47,178 nt of DNA, taken from positions 1 through 47,178 of the forward strand of contig DASCRM010000039.1 of the NCBI GenBank assembly GCA_034406555.1, given 5' to 3'. The notes below the pieces were generated by a model. It made no database searches and had not been told where the DNA came from. It worked only from the letters and a program-made list of their open reading frames with translations. Origin of the DNA: SHYR01 sp034406555 (GTDB lineage: Bacteria; Chloroflexota; Dehalococcoidia; UBA2979). Both the position numbers and the translations under genes were made by a program. Shown here in pieces: positions 27,306 to 34,775 of this stretch (position 1 is the stretch's first letter; each line of letters starts with the position of its first letter).

Positions 27306-27647
27306 ATGTCGATCAACCTCCGCGAACTGGCCCCGACGCGTAACGAGACGGTCCCGGACTTCAGCCCGGGCGACACCGTCCGCGTCGATGTGCTCGTCGT
27401 CGAGGGGTCCCGCGAGCGCGTGCAGGCATTCGAGGGCGTCGTGATTCGCGTCCGCAAGAGCGCGTCGACCTTCACCGTGCGGCGCATCTCCTCCGGTGTC
27501 GGCGTGGAACGCACCTTCCCGCTCAACGGCTCGCGTATCGCGGCCGTCGAGGTGACGCGACGCGGGCGTGTTCGCCGCGCGAGGCTCTACTACCTGCGTG
27601 GACGCACCGGCCGAGCGGCCCGTGTGAAAGAGGCGCGGCGCACCTAG
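27306..27647 (+). CDS. rplS: 50S ribosomal protein L19
   Basis: Large-subunit ribosomal protein at the 30S interface. 113 residues, normal length. FSPGDTVRVDVLVVEGSRER (about 19-38), VQAFEGVVI, FTVRRISSGVGVERTFPLNG and a basic RRARLYYLR near the C-terminus are typical. GAGG lies before the ATG. Paired with trmD as usual; rpsP and rimM, which often precede trmD, are absent here. Confidence 0.97.
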   Translation: MSINLRELAPTRNETVPDFSPGDTVRVDVLVVEGSRERVQAFEGVVIRVRKSASTFTVRRISSGVGVERTFPLNGSRIAAVEVTRRGRVRRARLYYLRGRTGRAARVKEARRT

Positions 27648-27718
27648 CGCGATCGGCGCTCCCATACTCCTGTTCACTGCACTACCGCCTGCCCGGGTGG
27701 GTTGTCGCGCTACGTCCG

Positions 27719-27731
27719 TATGATTGCGCGA
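27719..27731 (+). promoter_or_regulatory. Leaderless -10 element of priA
   Basis: TATGAT (27719-27724) is followed by six bases and then the ATG of priA at 27731, so the expected transcription start coincides with the A of the start codon. No Shine-Dalgarno sequence is present and no good -35 was found. Confidence 0.45.
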
Positions 27732-30412
27732 TGACTGAGCCGACGACCCCTTCGAAGAACGTCCGCACGAAGTACGTGAAGGTCGCCGTGAATGCCGGGC
27801 GACCGAACTTCATGACCTTTACCTACGACGTCCCGCCCGACCGCGAGGTCGAGCCCGGCGAGGTCGTGCACGTGCCGTGGGGTCGTCGACGCCTGCAGGG
27901 CGTGGTCGTCGATGGGCCGATCGACATGCCGGGGTACGCCGGAGAGACGCGCCCGCTCGAGCAGGCGGTCGAGGGCGCGCCGGTGATCACCGCGCACCGT
28001 CGAGAACTGGCCGCGTGGATCGCGGACTACTACTTCGCGCCACAATGGGAGTCCTACGCGCTGATGCTGCCGTCCGGCGCGGGCGAGCGCCCTCGCACCG
28101 CGATCGTGCGAGGCCCGAGCAAGACGCCCGAGGCGCTCTCAGAGCGGCAGCAGGTGATCCTTGACCTCCTCTCGGACGAGCCGGCGGAGCTCGATCATCT
28201 GCGTGATACGACTGGCCGCCGGGGATTCGAGTCGGCGTTGCAGGCGCTGGTGCGCCGAGGACTGGCGGAGCGCCGCTACACACTCGACCGCCCGCGTGGC
28301 CGGCCGCGGGTCGCCGAGGTGCTAAGGCTGGCCGTCGAGCCGCAGGCCGCGCTCTCCGCCGTCGATGCGATGACCGGCCGTCGCTCCTCGCGACGTGCAC
28401 GCGCGATCAGCGCGTTGCTCGACGCCGATGGGGCGCTGCCGTTCGCCGATGTCGCGAAGATCGCTGGCGGCGCACCCGCTGTCGAGACGCTGATCAGCGA
28501 CGGGCTGCTGGCGCGCGAGGGCGGCGACCACGTGCGGCTGGCCGTCGACGAGGAGCGTGCGCGGGATGAGGTGCGGCTACTGGTGCGCACGCGCGAGCAG
28601 GCAGCGGCAGCCGCGATCCTCGAACGACTCGTCGCGACACCCGAGGACGATCTGCCGCTGGCAGGGCTGGCGCGCGACTTCGGTACGGAGGCACGCAAGG
28701 CCGTCAGTGCCCTAGAGGCGCTCGCCGTCGTGCGCATCGAGGAGGTGCTCGACCGCCGTGACCCGTTGCGCGACCTCCAGCTCGTGCAGCGCGAGGCGGT
28801 GCAGCTCGTCAGGGAGCAGCAGGTGGCGGCCGATGCGATCGCCTCGGCGATCGACCGCGCGGATGGGACGGGGATGCTGCTGCAGGGCGTCACCGGCAGC
28901 GGCAAGACGGAGGTCTACCTCGCTGCGCTCGACCACGCTGTCGCGCAGGGCAAGCGCGCGATCGTGCTCGTGCCGGAGATCGCACTCACGCCTCAGACTG
29001 TGCGCCGCTTCTCGGAGCGCTTCTCTGGCCGCGTCGGCGTGCTGCACTCCGGCCTCTCACTCGGCGAGGCGTTCGACGAGTGGCACGCGATCGAGGGCGG
29101 TGCCTACGACGTGGTCGTCGGGTCGCGGTCGGCGGTCTTCGCCCCGCAGCCCGACCTCGGCCTGATCGTGATTGATGAGGCGCACGAGTGGACCTACAAG
29201 CAGCAGGACCCTGCGCCGCGCTATGACTCCCGAACCGTCGCGATGCAAATCTCCGCGGTCTCCGGCGCGGTCACCGTCTTCGGCAGCGCGACCCCGGACG
29301 CCGAGCGCTGGTACGCAGGCGCCGAGGGTGATCTCGAGCTGCTCGAGCTGCCCTCGCGGCTGCGCGTCGTGGCACAGCCCGCCGGTGCACCGCAGGTCTG
29401 GGCGCAGGCTGAGCTGCCGGAGGTCGAGGTCGTCGACGTGCGCGGGGCCACCTCGCTCTTCTCCGACCAGTTGCTCGAGGCGCTGGCGGAGACGCTGGAC
29501 CGCGATGAGCAGGCGATCCTCTTCCTCAACCGCCGCGGCTATGCGGGCTTCATGCTCTGCGCAAACGGGCACTCGCCGTCCTGTGGCTCATGCGATGTCT
29601 CGCTCACACTGCATGACCCGCCCGGACGGCTGGTCTGCCACCAGTGCAATCGTTCCCGGCCGCGCCCTCGCGAGTGTCGCGAGTGTGGCGCGAAGCTGCG
29701 TCAGTCGCGTGCCGGCACGCAGCGCGTGGGCAGCGAGGTGTCGCGATTCTTCCCGGCCGCGAGGGTCGAACGCTGGGACCGCGACACCGCACGCCGAGCC
29801 GAACAGCACGAGGAGATCCTGGGCCGTTTTACGCGCCAAGAGGCGGACGTGCTGGTTGGCACGCAGATGGTGGCGAAGGGCCTCGACCTGCCGCTCGTCA
29901 CCCTCGTGGGCGTCGTGCTCGCGGACCACGGGCTGCGGGAGGGCGACTTCCGTTCGCGTGAGCGTACGTTCCAGTTGCTGGAGCAGGTCGGCGGCCGGGC
30001 GGGCCGGGCGGAACGCGACGGGCGCGTGATCATCCAGACGCTCGCACCGGACGATCCGGCGATCGAGTTCGCGGCGGCGCACGATGTCGAGGGGTTCTAC
30101 GAGCAGGAGCTCTCGTGGCGGGCGCTGTACGGCTATCCTCCCTTCGGCAAGCTGGTGCGGCTGCTCTTCGCCCACGAACGCGGGGGCTATGCGGCGAAGG
30201 AAGCCACGCGCGTCCACAACGAGCTCGCGACGATCGCCTCAGGCCTGCCCGACGTGGAGGTGATGGGCCCCTCGCGGCCGCAGATCGCGCGGGTGCGCGG
30301 TCGCCATCGCTGGTCGTTGATGCTGCGAGGCGCCGAGCCGACGGAGTTACTGCGCCAGATCGAGTTGCCTCCGGGCTGGGCGGTGGACGTCGATCCGATG
30401 GTCGTCTCGTAG
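27731..30412 (+). CDS. priA: Primosomal helicase PriA
   Basis: Replication restart helicase. 893 residues, longer than most (about 730-830), the surplus lying in winged-helix-like sequence between the N-terminal 3'-DNA-binding domain and the helicase. Walker A GVTGSGKTEVY is near 387-397, VPEIALTPQ follows, the DEAH box near 483 and GSATPD near 521. The zinc-binding region (about 610-655) has CANGH...CGSC...CHQC...CREC: the first CxxC pair is reduced to a single Cys because one residue is missing, leaving seven of the usual eight cysteines. Helicase motifs V-VI (VGTQMVAKGLDLPLVTLV, GRAGRAERDG) are intact. It appears leaderless. Confidence 0.96.
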   Translation: MTEPTTPSKNVRTKYVKVAVNAGRPNFMTFTYDVPPDREVEPGEVVHVPWGRRRLQGVVVDGPIDMPGYAGETRPLEQAVEGAPVITAHRRELAAWIADYYFAPQWESYALMLPSGAGERPRTAIVRGPSKTPEALSERQQVILDLLSDEPAELDHLRDTTGRRGFESALQALVRRGLAERRYTLDRPRGRPRVAEVLRLAVEPQAALSAVDAMTGRRSSRRARAISALLDADGALPFADVAKIAGGAPAVETLISDGLLAREGGDHVRLAVDEERARDEVRLLVRTREQAAAAAILERLVATPEDDLPLAGLARDFGTEARKAVSALEALAVVRIEEVLDRRDPLRDLQLVQREAVQLVREQQVAADAIASAIDRADGTGMLLQGVTGSGKTEVYLAALDHAVAQGKRAIVLVPEIALTPQTVRRFSERFSGRVGVLHSGLSLGEAFDEWHAIEGGAYDVVVGSRSAVFAPQPDLGLIVIDEAHEWTYKQQDPAPRYDSRTVAMQISAVSGAVTVFGSATPDAERWYAGAEGDLELLELPSRLRVVAQPAGAPQVWAQAELPEVEVVDVRGATSLFSDQLLEALAETLDRDEQAILFLNRRGYAGFMLCANGHSPSCGSCDVSLTLHDPPGRLVCHQCNRSRPRPRECRECGAKLRQSRAGTQRVGSEVSRFFPAARVERWDRDTARRAEQHEEILGRFTRQEADVLVGTQMVAKGLDLPLVTLVGVVLADHGLREGDFRSRERTFQLLEQVGGRAGRAERDGRVIIQTLAPDDPAIEFAAAHDVEGFYEQELSWRALYGYPPFGKLVRLLFAHERGGYAAKEATRVHNELATIASGLPDVEVMGPSRPQIARVRGRHRWSLMLRGAEPTELLRQIELPPGWAVDVDPMVVS

Positions 30413-30432
30413 CGGGCGGTCGTGCGGCTGCA

Positions 30433-30461
30433 CTGACGCTGCCGGGACGCCGGGCTACAAT
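30433..30461 (+). promoter_or_regulatory. def promoter
   Basis: CTGACG (30433-30438) and TACAAT (30456-30461) are spaced by 17 bases. Transcription would start near 30468, giving a leader of about a dozen bases that carries GGAG seven bases before the def ATG. Confidence 0.5.
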
Positions 30462-30479
30462 CGTGCATGGAGCAACAAA

Positions 30480-31031
30480 ATGACCGTCCGCCCGATCCGC
30501 TATCTAGGTGACCCGGTGCTCCGGAACCCGACGAAGCGCATACGCAAAATCGATGACGCGATCCGGCGTCTGGTCGACGACATGATCGAGTCGATGGTCG
30601 CCGCGGAGGGCGTCGGGCTCGCCGCCCCCCAGATCGGCGTCGGCCTGCGCGTCGTCGTGCTCGGCATGCCGGACGATGAGCCGTTCGCGCTGATCAATCC
30701 GACGATCGCGCGGCGCGCCGGTGAGCGCCGGCTGGATGCGGAGGGCTGTCTCTCCGTGCCCGGCTACCGAGGCGCGATCACTCGTTCAGAGCGGGTCACC
30801 GTGAAGGCGCTCGACATCGACGGCAAGCCAATCCGCATCAAGGCGACGAACGACCTGCTCGCGCAGGCGCTGGAGCACGAGGTCGATCACGTCAACGGCG
30901 TGCTCTACGTCGATCGCCTCGACAGCCCGGACGACCTGATCAAGCTGGACGAGCAGGGTCTGCCGGAGGGCGACGGGGGCGCCGAGGCGGGCACTGACGA
31001 GGCGAACACTGACGAGGCCGGCACGCAGTGA
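30480..31031 (+). CDS. def: Peptide deformylase
   Basis: Metalloenzyme that removes the N-formyl group from new proteins. 183 residues. All three family motifs are present: GVGLAAPQIG (about 45-54), EGCLSVP with the metal-binding Cys (about 88-94) and LEHEVDH, the HExxH metal site (about 131-137). The last 25 residues are a Glu/Asp/Ala/Thr-rich tail containing two short repeats (TDEAN-TDEAG), probably disordered. ATG at 30480 is supported by GGAG; an ATG at 30467 is out of frame. It lies between priA and yajC; in many bacteria fmt follows def, but not here. Confidence 0.97.
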   Translation: MTVRPIRYLGDPVLRNPTKRIRKIDDAIRRLVDDMIESMVAAEGVGLAAPQIGVGLRVVVLGMPDDEPFALINPTIARRAGERRLDAEGCLSVPGYRGAITRSERVTVKALDIDGKPIRIKATNDLLAQALEHEVDHVNGVLYVDRLDSPDDLIKLDEQGLPEGDGGAEAGTDEANTDEAGTQ

Positions 31032-31044
31032 GTGTGATGCGCTG

Positions 31045-31350
31045 ATGGAAGTGTTGCTCGCCCTGCTGGCGATCATGGGGGCCTTCTACTTCATCCTGCT
31101 GCGCCCGGTGCTCGCCCAGCAGAAGAAGCGCAAGGGCGACATCTCATCCCTGAACGTCGGCGACGAGGTACTGACTGGTGGCGGATTTTATGCCACGGTG
31201 CGTGAGATCCGGACGACCGATGAAGGGCCGATGGAGATCATGCTCGAAGCCGCTCCCGGTGTGACGCTGCGTGCGACGCCCGAAGCGGTGCTGGAGATCA
31301 CACGGCGAGTCGACGATGCCGTCCCGGCTGAACAGGCGGATCGCGCCTAG
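31045..31350 (+). CDS. yajC: Sec translocase accessory protein YajC
   Basis: 101 residues with one N-terminal membrane helix (about 2-20) ending in the family motif FYFILLRPVLAQQKKRKG, then a small cytoplasmic domain (LNVGDEVLTGGGFYATVREI). YajC joins SecD-SecF to the SecYEG channel. Its stop codon is directly followed by the secD ATG, so the three genes form one unit. Confidence 0.94.
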   Translation: MEVLLALLAIMGAFYFILLRPVLAQQKKRKGDISSLNVGDEVLTGGGFYATVREIRTTDEGPMEIMLEAAPGVTLRATPEAVLEITRRVDDAVPAEQADRA

Positions 31351-32805
31351 ATGCAGAGACGTCGCTGGCTCCCTGTTCTCGCCATCCTGGCGCTCTCACT
31401 CGCCGCGCTTTACGTGATCTGGCCGAGCGACACCGACCGCTACCTGCCCTCGGCGATCCCGTGGCCGCAGGGTAATGGCGTGGACATCCCCGGCATCGGC
31501 GAACGACGCGAGATGCGGCTTGGCCTCGACCTGCAGGGCGGAACGCGGCTGCTGTTGTTCGCGACACTGCCCGAGGGGCAGAAGGGCGACATCAGTGACG
31601 CGATCGACGGCACGATGAGCGTGCTGCGTCGCCGCGTGGACGCCTCCGGCGTCGCAGAGGCGGAGATATCACGCCAGGGCAGCACATACATCTCCGTGCA
31701 ACTCCCTGGCCTCACACCCGACGAGGCCCGCAGCCTGCTCGGCCGCACCGCGCAACTGCGGTTCTGCCAGCAGCCGCACCAGCCTCAACCGGTGGAGGTG
31801 ACCGCGCCCGAACCGTGCGACACGAGCGGCGAGTGGGTGCAGGCCTATGGGATCGTCGAGGGTCTGCCACTCGCACTGACGGGGCGCTTCCTGCGCCCGA
31901 ACGCGTTCATCGACTTCGACCAGGCAAGCAACCCGCAGGTCGCGTTCGAGTGGCAGGGCGCCGGCCCTGAGCTGTTCGAGCAGGTCACCGGGCGGCTGGT
32001 GAACGAACCGCTGGGCATCTTCCTCGACGACGAGTTGCTCTCCTCGCCGCAGGTGCAGTCGGTGATTCGTGACCGTGGCGTAATCACCGGCATCCAGCTC
32101 CAGCGCGCGCGTGAGCTTGTCGTGCAGCTGAACTCCGGTGCGCTGCCGGTGGCGCTGACCGTGGTGCAGGAGCAGACGGTGGACGCGACGCTGGGCGAGG
32201 ACTCGGTGGAGCGGTCACTGCTGGCCGGCGAGATTGGCTTCCTGATCGTCGTGCTCTTCATGGTGCTGTACTACCGACTGCCCGGCGCGATCGCCTCGAT
32301 CGCGCTGATCAACTACGCGCTGCTCTCGCTGGCGGTCTTCAAGCTGATCCCGATCACGATGACGCTCGCCGGTATCGGCGCGTTTGTGCTCTCCGTCGGT
32401 ATGGCTGTCGACGCGAACATCCTGATCTTTGAGCGCATGAAGGAAGAGCTGCGCGCGGGGCGTGGCTACACGACGGCGCTCGACATTGGGTTCACCCGCG
32501 CATGGCCTTCGATTCGCGACTCCAACGTGACGACGATGATCACCGCCTCAATCCTCTGGCTACTGGGCGGTGGCGGCATCCAGCTACCGCTGCTCGGTGC
32601 GTTCGAGGCGCCGCTCGTACAGGGCTTCGCGCTCGTACTCTTCATCGGCGTGTTGATTTCGATGTTCTCTGCGGTCGTCGTGACGCGATCGATGATGGCG
32701 CTCTTCATCGGCACCGGGATTTCACGTCGTCACGAATGGCTCAGCCCGGACGCGATGCCTGCCGATGAGGTTGCCGAGCCCGCCGGCGCAGGGGGTGGCG
32801 CATGA
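31351..32805 (+). CDS. secD: Protein translocase subunit SecD
   Basis: Proton-motive-force-driven component that pulls exported proteins through the membrane. 484 residues. N-terminal membrane helix (about 5-24), then the P1 head domain beginning with MRLGLDLQGGTRLLLF (about 51-66), a base region ending near 270, and five C-terminal membrane helices with the RND-type GVRIMLSVGMAVDANILIFERMKEEL-like segment (here SVGMAVDANILIFERMKEEL, about 348-367). Overlaps secF by four bases. Confidence 0.96.
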   Translation: MQRRRWLPVLAILALSLAALYVIWPSDTDRYLPSAIPWPQGNGVDIPGIGERREMRLGLDLQGGTRLLLFATLPEGQKGDISDAIDGTMSVLRRRVDASGVAEAEISRQGSTYISVQLPGLTPDEARSLLGRTAQLRFCQQPHQPQPVEVTAPEPCDTSGEWVQAYGIVEGLPLALTGRFLRPNAFIDFDQASNPQVAFEWQGAGPELFEQVTGRLVNEPLGIFLDDELLSSPQVQSVIRDRGVITGIQLQRARELVVQLNSGALPVALTVVQEQTVDATLGEDSVERSLLAGEIGFLIVVLFMVLYYRLPGAIASIALINYALLSLAVFKLIPITMTLAGIGAFVLSVGMAVDANILIFERMKEELRAGRGYTTALDIGFTRAWPSIRDSNVTTMITASILWLLGGGGIQLPLLGAFEAPLVQGFALVLFIGVLISMFSAVVVTRSMMALFIGTGISRRHEWLSPDAMPADEVAEPAGAGGGA

Positions 32806-34088
32806 GCACGCTCGACCTCGTCGGAGCGCGTCGCTGGCTCTTCCTCGGCAGCGCGATCGCCGTGATCGTCTCGCTGGTGATCATCGCGATCCCGCCGTGG
32901 CTGCGCCCTGGTATCGAATTCACCTCCGGCACGACGACGTTGATCCAGTTCAGCGACAGAGTGCTGCAGGAGGATCTGCGTACCGCTTATGCCGAGCTCG
33001 ACCATCCGGAGGCGCGCATCCAGTCGACGGGCAGCAATCAGTTCTTGATCCGCACGAGCGAACTCGACGTGCCGCCCGGCTCCTTCACAGAGGTCGTTCC
33101 GGAGCCAGAGGTCGCGGCCCCCGGTCCCGCGCCGGTCGTGGTGATTGGCACGGCGCTACTGGGCGCTGAGGATGCGACAGGTGACGTCTTTGTCCGTCTC
33201 CCGTCCCAGGGCAATCCATGCGTCCTCGGTGGCATCGCTGACACCTTGCCCGCCGGCACGCAGGTGAACGTGATCGAAGATCTCACAACCTGTGAGACCA
33301 ACCCGGACGGGGAGCCGATCTACCGCGTGACCGTTGGCGCGACCGACGCCTACATCCGCATCGCAGACACGCACGGCTTCGAGGAGACCTCGGAGCCGGA
33401 GGTGATCAAACCGGACCAGGGCGAACGCACGGTGATCGAGGACACGCTGCTGGAGCGCTTTGGCGAGTTCGAGGTGCTGGAGTTCGCGTCGGTCTCGCCG
33501 GTCGTCTCGCGAGTGGCGGTGCGCAACGCCGCGGTGGCGGTGGCCGTCGCCTCGCTCTTTATCATGGCGTACATCGTCTTCGCCTTCGCGTCCGTGCCAA
33601 AGGCGTTCCGCTACGCGAGCTGCGCGATTATCGCGGTGCTGCACGACGTGATCATCGTGCTGGGCGCGTTCTCGCTCTTCGGCAAGCTGTTCGGTACCGA
33701 GGTCAATCTGATGTTCGTGACCGGGTTGCTGACAGTAATCGGCTTCTCGGTGCACGACTCGATCGTCGTCTTCGACCGCATCCGCGAGAATGTGATGCGA
33801 GCCCCGGACGCGCCGCTGGCACAGAACGTGAACGCGGCGCTGCTCCAGACGCTCGCGCGGTCGTTCAACACCTCGGTGACCCTGCTGCTCGTGGTGCTGG
33901 CGATGCTGTTGCTCGGCGGAGTGACGATTCAGTCGTTCCTGCTGGTGATCCTCGTAGGCGTGATCGCCGGGACGTACTCCTCGGTCGGACTGGCGGCACA
34001 GCTGCTGGTCTCGTGGGACGAAGGCGAACTGGGCCGCTGGCTCACGCCCTGGCGTCGACGCGACGAGGAGCCCTCGGCGGCCGTCTAG
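32802..34088 (+). CDS. secF: Protein translocase subunit SecF with enlarged exported domain
   Basis: Partner of SecD. 428 residues against about 300 usual. Membrane helix at about 12-33, then GIEFTSGTTTLIQF (the SecF counterpart of the SecD GG motif), then an insert of roughly 100 residues (about 88-205) before the end of the exported domain. The insert contains PEPEVAAPGPAP, GNPCVLGG (Cys near 139) and LTTCETN (Cys near 163), so a disulfide is possible. The C-terminal five helices with GFSVHDSIVVFDRIRENV and LARSFNTSVTLLLVVLAM are normal. Its stop codon interlocks with that of the next gene on the other strand (CTAG). Confidence 0.94.
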   Translation: MSTLDLVGARRWLFLGSAIAVIVSLVIIAIPPWLRPGIEFTSGTTTLIQFSDRVLQEDLRTAYAELDHPEARIQSTGSNQFLIRTSELDVPPGSFTEVVPEPEVAAPGPAPVVVIGTALLGAEDATGDVFVRLPSQGNPCVLGGIADTLPAGTQVNVIEDLTTCETNPDGEPIYRVTVGATDAYIRIADTHGFEETSEPEVIKPDQGERTVIEDTLLERFGEFEVLEFASVSPVVSRVAVRNAAVAVAVASLFIMAYIVFAFASVPKAFRYASCAIIAVLHDVIIVLGAFSLFGKLFGTEVNLMFVTGLLTVIGFSVHDSIVVFDRIRENVMRAPDAPLAQNVNAALLQTLARSFNTSVTLLLVVLAMLLLGGVTIQSFLLVILVGVIAGTYSSVGLAAQLLVSWDEGELGRWLTPWRRRDEEPSAAV

Positions 34089-34603
34089 TCCCCACCCCCA
34101 CGCACAAGAGCGACACCGAGGATCAGCGCGCCAGCGCCCACCATTCGCATCAGCGACGCGCGCACCTCGGTCGCGCCGAATGCGCCGATGTGGTCGAGCA
34201 GCAGCGTCGTCAGCATCTGGCCCGCGATCATCGCGCTGATGAACAGTGCGACGCCGATCCGGGGCCCGAGGAAGGCCGCCCCCAGCACGAGTGCGAGGCC
34301 AAAGAAGCCCATCACCGCGAAGTAGAGGTCCAGCTCTCGCACCGAGGCGAGCAGTGCGACCGCGCTGACGACGGCGACGACAACGTACAGCGAGGCGCGA
34401 TCGAACGGGGAGGGGATCAGCGGCGTCTCGCCTCGGATCGCCCGTACGGCGAGGAAGGCGGCGGCCCCGGCGAGGGTGCCGAGGACGGTGAGCCAGACGG
34501 CTTCGAATGACCCTCGCTGGCGACTGACCGCGCCGAGCATCGCGAGCTGCGTGCCGGCGCCGGCGCCGATCGCCACGGCGATTGCGATGTAGATGGTTTG
34601 CAC
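34085..34603 (-). CDS. YdcZ-type (DUF606) DMT family transporter
   Basis: 172-residue membrane protein with five hydrophobic helices. GTG at 34603 is chosen because AAGGAAG lies eight bases upstream and it starts with QTIYIAIAVAIGAGAGTQLA, the typical first helix; the open frame beyond is not hydrophobic. GVALFISAMIAGQMLTTLLLDHIGAFG is the DUF606 signature. Members belong to the drug/metabolite transporter superfamily and work as small dimers; substrate unknown. It is convergent with secF and downstream of selB. Confidence 0.85.
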   Translation of the reverse strand: MQTIYIAIAVAIGAGAGTQLAMLGAVSRQRGSFEAVWLTVLGTLAGAAAFLAVRAIRGETPLIPSPFDRASLYVVVAVVSAVALLASVRELDLYFAVMGFFGLALVLGAAFLGPRIGVALFISAMIAGQMLTTLLLDHIGAFGATEVRASLMRMVGAGALILGVALVRGGGD

Positions 34604-34660
34604 TAGCTGCTTCCTTCGTCGGGAGATGGGGACGCCGCTGAGCGGCGGCTGAGTTGTTCT

Positions 34661-34748
34661 GGATGGAGCCCACCGACCCGCCCTATCGGTCTGGGGGCTG
34701 CGCCCCCTTTCCCCCGTCTGGATTGGATGAATACGGAGGGGATGGAGC
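34661..34748. repeat. Compact GC-rich palindromic repeat between selB and ydcZ
   Basis: CCCACCGACCCGCCC (34669-34683), eight spacer bases, then the hairpin GGGGGC-TGC-GCCCCC (34693-34707) followed by TTTCCCCC, and GAATACGGAGGGG (34729-34741). The order and sequence match the arms of the larger inverted-repeat element at 37970-38270 (14 of 15 bases for the first block). A 9-base direct repeat GGATGGAGC flanks it (34661-34669 and 34740-34748), as a target duplication would. The hairpin plus TTT could also act as a weak terminator on the plus strand. Confidence 0.55.
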
Positions 34749-34775
34749 TGGAAGAGAACCTTGCGACACGCTCCA

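Noticed and set aside
33156..34673. Minus-strand open frame (505 codons) across secF and the ydcZ-type gene
   Set aside because: Low-complexity Arg/His-rich translation opposite two recognised membrane protein genes.
34604..34775. selC (tRNA-Sec) gene next to selB
   Set aside because: The spacer holds the palindromic repeat and no T-arm or acceptor pairing typical of a tRNA.
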